64,000 bases of DNA from Setophaga petechia (taxonomy: Eukaryota; Chordata; Aves; Passeriformes; Parulidae), in the NCBI GenBank assembly GCA_024362935.1, contig JANCRA010000067.1, positions 1 to 64,000 on the forward strand, in the 5' to 3' direction. Every line of letters starts with the position of its first letter. Position 1 is the stretch's first letter. Below the pieces are notes generated by a model that saw nothing but the letters and a program-made list of their open reading frames with translations, was not told the DNA's origin and searched no databases. This document shows, in pieces, positions 1 through 13,500 of this stretch. The translations under genes were made by a program, and so were the position numbers.

Positions 1-3000
1 AGAATTCCCTCTGGAAGTAAAAGGGATCGAATGTGGGAAAATCCCGAATTCCAGAGGTTTGGGAATTCTGGGCCTGGCCAATCTGTGGGGAGCTGGAATT
101 CCCAAAACCACAACAAAGCAGAATTCCAGAATTTTTTGCTTTTGGAAAACACCGTGGGAATTCGGGATGTGGATAAGAAGATTTTTTTGGGAATTCATTC
201 CAAGTGCAGGAATATCAAATCTGGGAATTTTGGGATGGGAATTCCAGGTTTTTTCTTTTATTCCCAGAACTTTGGGAACGGAAATCCTGGGATCTGGTTC
301 AGAGGATTTTCTGGGAATGCATCCCATGAGTTTGGAGTACAAATTCTGGGAATTCTGGGATTGAAATTCCAAGACATTGCTCATGTTTAATCCATGAATT
401 GGGAATTCCAGCTCCATCCTTTTATTCCCGGAGGTTTGGGAATGGAAATCCCAGGATCTGAATAAGAGAATTTTCTGGAAATCCATTCCAGGTGCTGGGA
501 TATCATATCTGGGAATTCTGGGATGGGAATTCCAGGTCATTCCCATCCATGAGTTGGGAATTCCAGCTCCTTCCTTTATTCCCAGAGCTTTGGGAACGGA
601 AATCCTGGGATCTGGTTCAGAGGATTTTCTGGGAATGCATCCCATGAGTTTGGAGTACAAATTCTGGGAATTCTGGGATTGAAATTCCAAGACATTGCTC
701 ATGCCTTGTCCATGAATTGGAATTCCAGCTCCTTCCTTTTATTCCCAGAATAAATGGGAATGGAATTTTGTGGAAATCTGTGATGTGGATGAGAGAATTT
801 TCTGGGAATGCTTCCCATGAGCTGAAGATTATAAACTCCAGGAATTCTGGGATGGGAATTCCGGGACATTCCCAGCGTTTTATTCATCCGTTGGGAATTC
901 CAGCTCCATCCTTTTATTCCTGGAGCTTTGGGAATGGAAACTCCAGGATCTGAATAAGAGAATTTTCTGGGAATCCATTCCAGGTGCTGGAATATCATAT
1001 CTGGGAATTTTGGGATGGGAATTCCAGGTTTTTTCTTTTATTCCCAGAATTTTGGGAACGGAAATCCTGGGATCTGGTTCAGAGGATTTTCTGGGAATGC
1101 ATCCCATGGGTTTGGAGTACAAATTCTGGGAATTCTGGGATTGAAATTCCAAGACATTGCTCATGCCTTGTCCATGAGTTGGGAATTCCAGCTCCATCCT
1201 TTTATTCCCAGAGCTTTGGGAATGGAAATCCCAGGATCTGAATAAGAGAATTTTCTGGGAATCCGTTCCAGGTGCTGGAATATCATATCTGGGAATTCTG
1301 GGATGGGAATTCCAGGTCATTCCCATCCATGAGTTGGGAATTCCAGCTCCTTCCTTTTATTCCCAGAGCTTTGGGAACGGAAATCCTGGGATTTGGGTCA
1401 GAGGATTTTCTGGGAATGCATCCCATGGGTTTGGAGTACAAATTCTGGGAATTCTGGGATGGAAATTCCAAGACATTGCTCATGCCTTGTCCATGAGTTG
1501 GGAATTCCAGCTCCATCCTTTTATTCCCAGAGCTTTGGGAATGGAAACTCCAGGATCTGAATAAGAGAATTTTCTGGGAATCCGTTCCAGGTGCTGGGAT
1601 ATCATATCTGGGAATTCTGGGATGGGAATTCCAGCTCCATCCTGTTATTCCCAGAGTTTTGGGGATGGAATTTTATCCTATTGGAACAGGTTATGGAAAT
1701 CCCAGGATGTGCTTCAGGGAATTTTCTGGGGATATCAAATCTGGGAATTCTGGGACGGGAATTCCAGCTCCTTCCTGTTATTCCCAGAGCTTTGGGAATG
1801 GAAACTCCAGGATCTGGTTCAGAGGATTTTTTGGGAATGCATCCCATGTGCTGGGAATTTAAACTCTGGGAATTCTGGGATGGGAATTCCGGATCATTCC
1901 CATCCATGAGTTGGGAATTCCAGCTCTGTCCTTTTATTCCCCAGGCTTTGAGAATGGAATTCTGGAAAATGCTGTGGAAATCTGGGATCTGGATAAGAGC
2001 ATTTTCTGGGAATCCATTCCAGTGCTGGGAGTTTAAACTCTGGGAATTCTGGGATGGGAATTCCAGCTCCTTTCTTTTATTCCCAGGGTTTTGGGGATGG
2101 AATTTTATCCTATTGGAACAGGTTATGGAAATCCTGGGATGTGGTTCAGGGAATTTTCTGGGAATTCATCCCATGGGCTCGGGATATCAAATCTGGGAAT
2201 TCAGGGATGGGAATTCCAGCTCCTTCCTGTTATTCCCAGAGGTTTGGGAATGGAAATCCTGGGATGTAGATAAGAAGATTTTCTGGGAATCCATTCCAGG
2301 TGCTGGAATATCAATGGGAATGCTGGGCCTGGCCAATCCATGGGAAGCTGTGATTCCCAAATCCATAATGAAGCAGAATTCCTGGATTTTTTTCCTTTTG
2401 GAAAACACTCTGGAAATCTGGGATCTGGTTCAGGGAATTTTCTGGGAATGCATTTGAGGTGCTTGGGATATCACATCTGGGAATTCTGGGATGGAAATTC
2501 CAGGTCATTCCCAGTATCTCAGCCATCATTTGGGAATTCCAGCCCCATCCTTTTATTCCCAGAGCTTTGGGAATGGAAACTCCAGGATCTGGTTCAGAGG
2601 ATTTTTCGGGAATGAATCCCATGTGCTGGGAATTTAAACTCTGGGAATTCTGGGATGGGAATTCCGGGTCATTCCCAGCGTTTTATTCATCCATTGGGAA
2701 TTCCAGCTCTGTCCTTTTATTCCCAGAGCTTTGGGAATGGAAATTCCAGGATCTGAATAAGAGAATTTTCTGGGAATGCATTCCAGGTGCTGGGAGTTTA
2801 AACTCTGGGAATTCTGGGATGGGAATTCCGGGTCATTCCCATCCATGAGTTGGGAATTCCAGCTCTGTCCTTTTATTCCCAGAGGTTTGGGAATTTTGGA
2901 AAATGCTGTGGAAATCTGGGATCTGGATAAGAGAATTTTTTGGGAATCCATTCCATGGGCTTGGGATATCAAATCTGGGAATTTTGGGATGAAAATTCCA

Positions 3001-3030
3001 GCTCCTTCTTTTTATTCCCAGAGGTTTTGT
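1..3030. repeat. Minisatellite array, about 160-bp units
   Basis: Degenerate tandem units built from phrases such as TTTATTCCCAGAGCTTTGGG, TTTTCTGGGAATCCATTCC and GGGAATTCTGGGATGGGAAT. Neighbouring copies of the TTTATTCCCAGAG phrase at about 1201, 1358 and 1520 give a period near 160 bp, with larger blocks repeated on top. Open reading frames in it are a by-product of repetition. The array continues beyond the left edge. Confidence 0.9.
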
Positions 3031-3054
3031 TTTAAATTTTCTCATATTTTAATT

Positions 3055-3098
<44 letters not shown>

Positions 3099-3790
3099 TT
3101 TATTTTATTTGTTAAAAACTAAGTTGTTTTCTTTCTTGGATTTATTTTTTAATTTATTTAATACTTTTCCTTATTTTTAATTATTTAATTGTCATTTTAT
3201 TTTCCCTCTATTTTTATTTTAATTTATCCTAAACTTTATTTTTATTTGTAATTTTTAAAACTTCAAATGTATTTAATATTATTTTTATTTAATTATTCTT
3301 TTATTTATTCAATTTTTTTAATGTTATACTTATTATTATATAATTTTTATTTATTTTTTCTCTCTCTATTTTTGGTTTTGTTTATTTAATCCTAAACTTT
3401 ATTTTAAAATTTTTTAATTCTTTATTCTAAATTCAATTTTATTTTTATTTAATTATTATATTATTTTTAAGTAAATTTTACCTAATTTTATTTCATTTCT
3501 ATTTTATTTCATTGTTGATTTTCTTTCCACGTATTTATTTTTACTTTTATTTATTCTTATTTGGATTTTTAAATTTTATTTTACTTTAAATTTAATTTAA
3601 TTTGATTTTATCCTATTTTTTATTTCAACAATGCGGCAAAACAAAAATTAATTTTATTATTTTAATTAAATTTTATTTTAGTTTTAATTTAAATTTTAAT
3701 TTTAATTTTTTAATTTTATTAAATTTTGTTGTATTTAATTTTTAAATTTTATTTATTTATATTTATTTGATTTTATTATTTAATTTTTTT
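3031..3790. repeat. AT-rich low-complexity tract with (ATTT)n
   Basis: About 760 bp made almost entirely of T and A, with an ATTT tetranucleotide run at about 3056-3097. It is sharply different from the flanking GGAATT-rich arrays. No gene seen. Confidence 0.9.
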
Positions 3791-4270
3791 AAATCTGGGA
3801 AAATTTCGGGAATTGGGGAAATATTCGGGAATTTGGTGCCGTTTCCCTTTAAATCCTCCCCGAGCCCTTCCGGCTCGGGTTGCAGCCGATGGAATTTTCC
3901 AGCCCCGAGGTTTCCATGGAGACCGGGAATGTTGTGCTGCACCTTGGGAGAAAAAATTCCAAGAATTCCAAGAATTCCTCGTCCTTCCCTTTGGAATTGG
4001 GGCTGGAAGGAGCCGGAGCCGAATCCCCGTTCCCATGAATCCGGATCCCGGCTGATCCCCAGGTAAAAGGGAATTTTTAATTCCCGGAGATGCCTCTGGA
4101 ATTGTTCCTGTGGGATTTTGTGGGATCGAGGGGTTCCAGCTCGGGAATTTTGGGATTTGGGAATGGCGGCGCCGATGTTCCGGAGCGTTGGGAAAGGATC
4201 CCGAAGTGCAAGGGAGGATGGGGAGATGGGAATTCGGGAAAATGATCCATGGGAATTGTGCCTCGTTTCC
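3791..4270. other. Unique segment, no gene recognised
   Basis: Non-repetitive sequence of higher GC content (CCCGAGCCCTTCCGGCTCGG at about 3860, GGCGGCGCCGATGTTCCGG at about 4165). I cannot see a convincing exon with good splice sites. It could be old unique sequence left between two arrays or an untranslated exon. Confidence 0.4.
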
Positions 4271-6850
4271 TACAAATGTTCCCAAATCCTGGACAGGGAG
4301 GGGGCATCGGGAATGGGATAAATATTCCCAAATCTTGGAGAGGGATGGAGTATCAGGAATGGGATGAATATTCCCAAATCCTGGACATGGATGGAACATT
4401 GGGAATGGGATGAATATTCCCAAATCCTGGAGTTGGATGAAACATGGAAATGGGATAAATATTCCCAAATTCTTGACAGGGATGGGACATCGGGAATGGG
4501 ATGAATATTCCCAAATCCTTGAGTTGGATGGAGCATTGGGAATGGGATAAATATTCCCAAATCCTGGAGCTGGATGGGGCATCGGGAATGGGATAAATAT
4601 TCCCAAATCTTGGAGAGGGATGGAACATCAGGAATGGGATGAATATTCCCAAATCCTGGACATGGATGGAGCATCGGGAATGGGATAAATATTCCCAAAT
4701 CTTGGAGATGGATGGAACATTGGGAATGGGATAAATATTCCCAAATCCATGACAGGGATGGAACATTGGGAGTGGGATGAATATTCCCAAATCCTGGAGC
4801 TGGATGGAACATTGGGAATGGGATAAATATTCCCAAATCTTGGAGATGGATGGAGTATCAGGAATGGGATAAATATTCCCAAATCCCGGAGTTAGATGGG
4901 ACATTGGGAATGGGATGAATATTCCCAAATTCCGGAGTTAGATGGGACATAGGAATGGGATAAATATTCCCAAATCCCTGAGATGGATGGAACATCAGGA
5001 GTGGGATGAATATTCCCAAATCCTGGAGTTGGATGAAACATGGAAATGGGATAAATATTCCCAAATTCTTGACAGGGATGGGACATCGGGAATGGGATAA
5101 ATATCCCCAAATCCCTGAGTTGGATGGAATGTCAAGAATGGGATAAATATTCCCAAATCTTGGAGATGGATGGAGCATCAGGAATGGGATGAATATTCCC
5201 AAATCCCACAGTTAGATGGGACATTGGAATGGGATAAATATTCCTAAATGCCTGACAGGGATGGAACATTGGGAATGGGATAAATATTCCCAAATCTTGG
5301 AGATGGATGGAGTATCAGGAATGGGATAAATATTCCCAAATCCTGGAGCTGGATGTAACATTGGGAATGGGATGAATATTCCCAAATCCCTGACAGGGAT
5401 GGAACACTGGGAATGGGATGAATATTCCCAAATAATGGACATGAATGGAACAATGGGAATGGGATAAATATTCCCAAATCCCTGAGCTGGGTGGAATGTC
5501 AGGAATGGGATAAATATTCACAAATCCCTGCTGGTTCCTATGGAATGTTGGGAATGGGATTGAATGGTGAGTAAATAAATCCCTGACAGGGATGGAACAC
5601 TGGGAATGGGATAAATATTCCAAATCTTGGAGATGGATGGAACATCAGGAATGGGATAAATATTCCCAAATCCTGGACATGGATGGAGCATTGGGAATGG
5701 GATAAATATTCCCAAATTCCGGAGTTAGATGGGACATGGGAATGGGATGAATATTCCCAAATCCCTGACATGGATGGAACATCAGGAATGGGATGAATAT
5801 TCCCAAATCCTGGAGCTGGATGGAACATTTGGAATGGGATAAATATTCCCAAATAATGGACATGAATGAAACAATGGGAATGGGATAAATATTCCCAAAT
5901 CCTGGACATGGATGGAACATTGGGAATGGGATAAATATTCCCAAATCCTGGACATGGATGGAGCATTGGGAATGGGATAGATATTCCCGAATTCCTGCTG
6001 GTTCCTATGGAATGTTGGGAATGGGATGCAACAGTGGGATAAATATTCCCCAAATCCCTAAATTGGATGGAACATCAGGAATGGGATGTAATGGGGGGAA
6101 AATATTCCCAAATTCCTGCCAATCCTGATGGAATGTTGGGAATGGGATATAACGGTGGGATAAATATTCCCCAAATCCCTAAATTGGAAGGAATGTTGGG
6201 AATGGGATAAATATTCCCAAATCCCTGCAGTTCTAATGGAATGTTGGGAATGGGATACAACAGGGGGATAAATATTCCCAAAATGCCTGAGATGGATGGA
6301 AAGTTGGGAATGGGACAGAACGGTGGGATAAATATTCCCAAATTCCCTAAATCGGATGTAATATCAGGAATGGGATAAATGGGGGGATAAATATTCCCAA
6401 ATCCCTGCAGTTTCAATGGAATGTTGGAAATGGGATAGAACAGGGGGTAAATATTCCCCAAATCCCTAAATTGGATGGAACATCAGGAATGGGATATGAT
6501 TGGGGGATAAATATTCCCCAAATCCCTAAATTGGATGGAACATCAGGAATGGGATATGATTGGGGGATAAATATTCCCAAATTCCTGCCAATCTCAATGG
6601 AATGCTGGGATAAATATTCCCAAAATCCCTCAATAGGATAGAATATCAGGAATGGGATATGATGGAGAGCTAAATATTCCCAAATCCCTGCAATTCCTGA
6701 TGGAACATCAGGAATGGGACACAATGCTGGGATAAATATTCCCAAACTCCCTAAATTGGATGAAATATCAGGAATGGGATATGATGGGGAGATGAATATT
6801 CCCAAATCCCGGCTGGTCCCGATGGAATGTTGGGAATGGGATACAAAGGG
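4271..6850. repeat. 46-bp minisatellite array
   Basis: Head-to-tail units of about 46 bp with core GGGATAAATATTCCCAAATC followed by a variable GGA(C/G)ATGGATGGAACATTGG part. More than fifty copies. The right half (about 6000-6850) is a longer variant with extra AACGGTGGG or TTGGGGG pieces. The core contains the imperfect palindrome GGGATAAATATTCCC. Confidence 0.93.
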
Positions 6851-9440
6851 GGAATTCCCTGGGATGAGGGGACTTGGTGTCTCCAAGTCCTGACAGAGCC
6901 CAAGGAATGTTTGGATGAGGAACCCAGAAACATTTTGGGATGTCCTGGGCAGGAGCAGGAGCTGGATGATCCCAGATCCCGTTTTTTGTGGATCATTATG
7001 GATGTCCCTCACCTTTGGAGGTGGGGACAGGGCCAGGTTGTCCCCATGGAGCTGGGAAAGGCTGGATACAGATGGAGATGGATGGAAAGGCCACTCGAAG
7101 GCCACCAACTCGTGTGGCCACAGGAAAAATGTTCTGGAATGTTTGGCGTGGAAGGAACCTCTGAAGGTTCTCCAGAGCAAACAATTCCAAACCTTTGTCT
7201 CTCCTGCCTGGCTCCAGGTGCTGACGGAGCTCAGGGAATGTTTGGATGATGATCCCAGAAACGTTTTGGGATGTCCTGGGCAGGAGCAGGAGCTGGATGA
7301 TCCCGGATCCCGGTTTTTGTGGATCATTATGGATGTCCCTCACCTTTGGAGGTGGCTTCCAGGCCAGTGGGACAGGACCTGGTTGTCCCCATGGAGCTGG
7401 GAAATGTTGGATACAGATGGAGATGGATGGAAAGGATGGGAAGGTCACTCCAAGGCCACCAACTCGTGTGATCACAGGAAAAAAGTCCTGGAATGTTTGG
7501 CATGGAAGGAACCTCTGAAGGTTCTCCAGAGCAAACAATTCCAAGACTTCATCTCTCCTGTCTCTTCTCCATATCCAACGGTTGGAGCTGAGTGGGAAAG
7601 GTTGGAAGTGGATGGGAAAGGTTGGATAGGGATGGGAAGGCCACTCCAAGGCCACCAAGTTGTGTGGCCACAGGAAAAAAGTCCTGGAATGTTTGGCATG
7701 GAAAGGACCTCTGAAGGTTCTCCAGAGCAACCAATTCCAAGACTTTGTGTCTCCTGTCTCTTCTCCATATCCAAAGGTTGGAGGTGGATGGGAAAGGTTG
7801 GATATGGATGGGAAGGTTGGATAGGAATGGGATGGGAGGGTCACTCCATGGCCACCAACTCGTGAGGTAAAAAGGAAAAAAGTCCTGGAATGTTTGGCAT
7901 GGAAGGCACCTCTGAAGGTTCTCCAGAGCAACCAATCCAAGACTTCGTCTCTCCTGTCTCCTCCATATCCAAAGGTTGGAAGTGGATGGGAAAGGTTGGA
8001 TAGGGATGGGAAGACCACTCCAAGGCCACCAACTCGTGTGGCCACAGGAAAAAGTCCTGGAATGTTTGGCATGGAAGGCACCTCTGAAGGTTCTCCAGAG
8101 CAACCAGTTCTGAAACTTCATCTCTCCTGTCTCCTCTCCATATCCAAAGGTTGGAGGTAGATGGGAAAGGCTGGATAGGGATGGAAAGGTCACTCCAAGG
8201 CCACCAAGTCGTGAGGTAAAAAGGAAAAAAGTCCTGGAATGTTTGGCAGGGAAAGGACCTTGAAAGGTTCTCCAGAGCAACCAATCCAAGACTTCATCTC
8301 TCCTGTCTCTTCTCCATAACCAAAGGTTGGAGGTGGATGGGAAAGTTTGAATATGGGTGGAAAGGTCACTCCAAGGCCACCAGCTCGTGTGGCCACAGGA
8401 AAAAAGTCCTGGAATGTTTGGTATGGATGCACCTCTGCAGGTTCTCCAGAGCAACCAATTCCAAGACTTCATCTCTCCTGTCTCCTCCATATCCAACACT
8501 TGGAAGTGGATGGGAAAGGTTGGATAGGGATGGAAAGGTCACTCCAAGGCCACCAGCTCGTGTGGCCACAGGAAAAAAGTCCTGGAATGTTTGGCATGGA
8601 AAGGACCTCTGAAGGTTCTCCAGAGCAACCAGTTCCAAGACTTTGTGTCTCCTGTCTCCTCTCCATATCCAAAGGTTGGAGCTGAGTGGGAAAGGTTGGA
8701 AGTGGATGGGAAAGGTTGGATAGGGATGGGAAGGTCACTCCAAGGCCACCAAGTTGTGTGGCCACAGGAAAAAGTCCTGGAATGTTTGGTGTGGAAGGCA
8801 CCTCTGAAGGTTCTCCAGAGCAACCAGTTCCAAAACTTCGTCTCTCCTGTCTCCTCTCCATATCCAAAGGTTGGAGGTGGATGGGAAAGGTTGGATAGGG
8901 ATGGAAAGGTCACTCCAAGGCCACCAAGTCGTGAGGTAAAAGGGGAAAAGTCCTGGAATGTTTGAGATGGAAGGGACCTCCAAAGGTTCTCCAGAGTAAC
9001 CAATTCCAAAACTTCGTCTCTCCTGTTTCTACTTCATATCCAAAGGTTGGAGATGGATGGGAAAGGTTTGGAAGGGTTGGATATGGGTGGAAAGGTTGGA
9101 TAGGAATGGAAAGGTCACTCCAAGGCCACCAGCTCGTGTGGCCACAGGAAAAAGTCCTGGAATGTTTGGCATGGAAGGCACCTCTGAAGGTTCTCCAGAG
9201 CAACCAGTTCTGAGACTTCATCTCTCCTGTCTCTTCTCCATATCCAAAGGTTGGAGGTGGATGGGAAAGGTTTGGAAGGGCTGGATATGGTTGGAAAGGC
9301 TGGATGTGGATGGGAAGGTCACTCCAAGGCCACCAAGTTGTGTGGCCACAGGAAAAAAGTCTTGCAATGTTTGGCATGGAAGGCACCTCTGAAGGTTCTC
9401 CAGAGCAACCAATTCCAAGACTTCATCTCTCCTGTCTCCT
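6851..9440. repeat. Minisatellite array, 175-205-bp units
   Basis: About twelve units marked by AAGGCCACCAACTCGTGTGG near 7095, 7455, 7650, 7848, 8024, 8198, 8376, 8548, 8741, 8920, 9122 and 9326. A second phrase, ACCTCTGAAGGTTCTCCAGA, recurs at the same spacing. The left end holds two copies of a different block (about 6888-7060 and 7210-7390, phrase GGGCAGGAGCAGGAGCTGGA). I do not recognise the source. Confidence 0.9.
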
Positions 9441-9985
9441 CCATATCCAAAGGTTGGACGTGGATGGGAAAGGTTGGACAGGGATGGAAAGGTTGGGAAT
9501 GGTTGGAAAAAGTTCTCAAGGGTTGGATGTGGATGGGAAGGTTGGAGATGGATGGGAAGGTTGGGAAAGGTTTGAGATGGATGGGAAGGGTTGGAGATGG
9601 ATGGAAATGTTGGGAAAGGTTCTGAATGGTTGGAGGTGGATGAGAAGGTTGGAGATGGATGGGAAGGTTGGGAAAGGTTCTGAATGGTTGGAGGTGGATG
9701 GGAAGGGTTGGAGATGGATGGAAAAGCTGGAGATGGATGGGAAGGTTGGAGATGGATGGCAAGGGTTGGAGATGGATGGGAAGGTTGGGAAAGGTTCTGA
9801 ACGGTTGGAGGTGGATGGGAAGGGTTGGAGATGGATGAGAAGGTTGGAGATGGATGGGAAGGGTTGGAGATGGATGAGAAGGTCAGAGATGGATGGGAAG
9901 GTTGGAGATGGATGGGAAGGTTGGAGATGGATGGGAAGGTTGGAGATGGATGGAAAAGTTGGATGTGGATGGAAAAGTCATTCCA
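9441..9985. repeat. 19-bp minisatellite array
   Basis: Short units of about 19 bp, GATGGATGGGAAGGTTGGA, with variants, grading out of the preceding array. The + strand is purine-rich and almost free of C. Confidence 0.92.
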
Positions 9986-10192
9986 AGGCCACCAACTCCT
10001 GAGGCCACAGCACAAACCATCCGGGTGGTGACGGAACTCAAGGAATATTGGGACAACGCCCTTGGAAAAGCTGGAACGGGACGGATCCAACCTGGAACCC
10101 TCCAGAGGAAGGGACAAACCCTTGACCCCGATCCCAGGGCTGAGAATTCCCTGGGAATAAAATATTCCTGGGACCTGACAGGACAGCCAGAC
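9986..10192. other. Unique segment between arrays
   Basis: Non-repetitive sequence that starts with one last diverged copy of the CCAAGGCCACCAACTC phrase. No supported gene. Confidence 0.4.
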
Positions 10193-10336
10193 CTGGAGAA
10201 CCTCCTGGAGAACCTCCTGGAGAACTTCCTGGAGAACTTCCTGGAGAACTTCCTGGAGAACCTCCTGGAGAACCTCCTGGAGAACCTCCTGGAGAACTTC
10301 CTGGAGAACCTCCTGGAGAACCTTCTGGAGAAATTC
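10193..10336 (+). repeat. 12-bp tandem repeat, 12 copies
   Basis: Twelve head-to-tail copies of CTGGAGAACCTC or CTGGAGAACTTC with almost no other variation. Because 12 is a multiple of 3, it reads as repeated Leu-Glu-Asn-Leu/Phe in one + frame. There is no supporting gene context. Confidence 0.95.
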
Positions 10337-10569
10337 CAGCGGCAGCCGGGTGGGGAACAGCCCTGGGAATTCCCATGGAATTCCGGCTCATTCTATCCCA
10401 TCCCATTTTCCCCTAAATCCTCCTGCTCATCCCAACGGGATTGTCCTAAAGGGAATTTTCTGGAATTAACCCTGGAATTCCGTCCTGGTTTCCACCAGCT
10501 CTTCAAAGCAAATTCCCACTGCTGATCCCGTTTTTTTCTCAGGATTTGTTTTCTTATCCCTCCCTCATC
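10337..10569. other. Unique segment, nothing recognised
   Basis: Non-repetitive sequence with a T-rich stretch and TTTTTTTCTCAG near 10530, which resembles an acceptor but is not followed by a recognisable exon. Confidence 0.35.
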
Positions 10570-13500
10570 CTTCAAGGTTTTAGGAATTTTAGGGATGTAT
10601 TTAGGATTATTTAGGAGGAAGGGAAATGGTTAAAGGTGGCTGAGGTGCACAGAGAGCTTTGGGATCTGCCGAGGGAAGGATTTGGGAATTTTGGAGTCGG
10701 ATTTGGGGTTTTTAAGGAAACGGAAGAGTTAAAGGTGGTTGAGGGGTCTGGGGTCTCAGACCTTAAAAGGATTTGTGGGTTTGGGGTTGGATTTGGGATT
10801 TTTTGGGAGGAGGGGAAAGAGTTAAAGATGGCTGAGGTGTCTGGGATATCCTAAGAGACGAATTTGGGAATTTTGGAGTTGGATTTGGGATTTTTTAGGA
10901 GGAAGGGAAAGAGTTAAAGGTGGCCGAGCTGCACAGAGAACTCTGGGAGCTCCTGAGAGAAGGATTTGTGGGTTTGGGGTTGGATTTAGGGTTTTTAGGA
11001 GGAACGGAAAGAGTTAAAGATGGCTGAGGTGTCTGGGATATCCTAAGAGACCAATATAGGAATTTTGGAGTTGGATTTAGGATTTTTAGGAGGAAACGAA
11101 GGAGTTAAAGGTGGCTGAGCTGGAGCAGAGAACTCTGGGAGCTCCTGAGGGGTGGATTTGTGGGTTTGGGGTTGTTTTTAGGGTTTTTAGGAGGAGCGTA
11201 AAGAGTTCCTGGGTCTGAGGTGCCTGGGGTCTCCTGAAAAGGTTTTAGGAATTTTAGGGTTGGATTTAGGATTTTTTGGGAGGAAGGGAAATGGTTAAAG
11301 GTGGCTGAGGTGCACAGAGAACTTTGGGATCTGCCGAGGGATGGATTTGGGAATTTTGGGGTCGGATTTGGGGTTTTTAAGGAAACGGAAAGAGTTAAAG
11401 GTGGTTGAGGGGGCTGGGGTCTCCTTTAGGGAAAGGTTTGCGTTGTTGTGGTGGAAAAAGCGGGATTGGGATTTGGGATCGCAGCTCCACATCCCCCGTT
11501 TTCCAGGAACATGAAAATCCCGGGATTCTGGACTTGCAAGGCAAAAATTTGGGAATTTTGGGGTCGGATTTAGGACTTCGTAGGGGAGGGGAAATGATTC
11601 CTGGGGCTGAGGTGTCTGGGGTCTCCTTAAAAGGATTTGGGAATTTTGGATTTGGGATTTTTTAGGAGGAAGGGAAATGATTCCTGGGGCTGACGTGTCT
11701 GGGGTCTCCTTAAAAGGGTTTGGGAGTTTTGGGGTTGGATTTGGGATTTTTTAGGAGGAGGAGAAAGAGTTAAAGGTGGCTGAGCTGGGGCAGAGAACTC
11801 TGGGAGCTCCTGAGGGATGGATTTGGGAGTTTGGGGTTGGATTTAGGGTTTTTAGGAGGAAGGTAAAGAGTTAAAGATGGCTGAGGTGTCTGGGATATCC
11901 TGAGGGACGAATTTGGGAATTTTGGAGATGTATTTAGGATTTTTAGGAGGAAGGGAAATGGTTAAAGGTGGCTGAGGTGCACAGAGAGCTTTGGGATCTG
12001 CCGAGGGATGGATTTGGGAATTTTGGGGTCGGATTTAGGGTTTTTAAGGAAACGGAAACAGTTAAAGGTGGTTGAGGGGTCTGGGGTCTCCTTTAGGGAA
12101 AGGTTTGCGTTGTTGTGGTGGAAAAGGCGGGATTGGGATTTGGGATCGCAGCTCCACATCCCCCGTTTTCCAGGAATATGAAAATCCCGGAATTCTGGAC
12201 TTGCAAGGCAAAAATTTGGGACTTTTCGGGTTGGATTTAGGACTTTTAAGGGAGGGGAAATGATTCCTGGGATGAGGTGTCTGGGGTCTCCTTAAAAGGA
12301 TTTGGGAATTCTGGGGTTGGATTTGGGATTTTTTGGGAGGAAGGGAAATGGTTAAAGGTGGCTGAGGTGCACAGAGAACTTTGGGATCTGCCGAGGGATG
12401 GATTTGGGAATTTTGGAGTCGGATTTGGGGTTTTTAAGGAAACGGAAAGAGTTAAAGGTGGTTGAGGGGTCTGGGGTCTCAGACCTTAAAAGGATTTGGG
12501 AATTTTGGGGTTGGATTTGGGATTTTTTGGGAGGAGGAGAAAGTTAAAAGTGGCTGAGCTGGGGCAGAGAACTCTGGGAGCTCCTGAGGGATGGATTTGT
12601 GGGTTTGCGGTTGGATTTAGGGTTTTTAGGAGAGGTGCAAGAGTTAAAGATGGCTGAAGTGTCTGAGATATCCTAAGAGACAATATAGGAATTTTGGAGT
12701 TGGATTTGGGATTTTTTGGGAGGAGGAGAAAGAGTTAAAGGTGGCTGAGGTGCAGCAGAGAACTCTGGGAGCTCCTGAGAGAAGGATTTGTGGGTTTGGG
12801 GTTGGATTTAGGGTTTTAGGAGGAGGGGAAGGAGTTAAAGATGGCTGAGGTGTCTGGGATATCCTGAGGCATGAATTTGGGAATTTTGGAGTCGGATTTG
12901 GGATTTTTAGGAGGAAGGGAAATGGTTAAAGGTGGCTGAGGTGGAGCAGAGAACTCTGGGAGCTCCTGAGAGAAGGATTTGTGGGTTTGGGGTCTGGTTT
13001 AGGGTTTTTAGGAGAGGTGAAAGAGTTAAAGATGGCTGAAGTGTCTGGGATATCCTGAGGGACAATTTGGGAATTTTGGAGTCGGATTTAGGATTTTTAG
13101 GAGGAAGGGAAAGAGTTAAAGGTGGCTGAGGTGTCTGGGGTCTCCTTAAAAGGCTTTATGAACTTTGGGGTTTGGGTTTAGGATTTTGTAGGAGATGGGA
13201 AATCGTTAAAGGAGCCTGAGGCACACAGAGAACTCCGGAACCACCTGAGAGATGGGTTTGGGATTTTTAGGGTTTTTTAGGAGGAAGGGAAAGAGTTAAA
13301 GGTGGCTGAACTGGAGCAGAGAACTCTGGGAGCTCCTGAGGGGTGGATTTGTGGGTTTGGGGTTGTTTTTAGGGTTTTTAGGAGGAGCAGAAAGAGTTCC
13401 TGGGTCTGAGGTGCCTGGGGTCTCCTGAAAAGGTTTTAGGAATTTTAGGGATGTATTTGGGATTTTTTAGGAGGAAGGGAAATGGTTAAAGGTGGCTGAG

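Noticed and set aside
4271..6850. CRISPR-like regularity of the 46-bp array
   Set aside because: Units are contiguous and uniformly degenerate without unique spacers, in a vertebrate genome.
6888..7390. Two copies of a block that reads well as protein (ECLDDDPRNVLGCPGQEQEL)
   Set aside because: No recognisable family, no paired splice sites, and the block is part of the local repeat.
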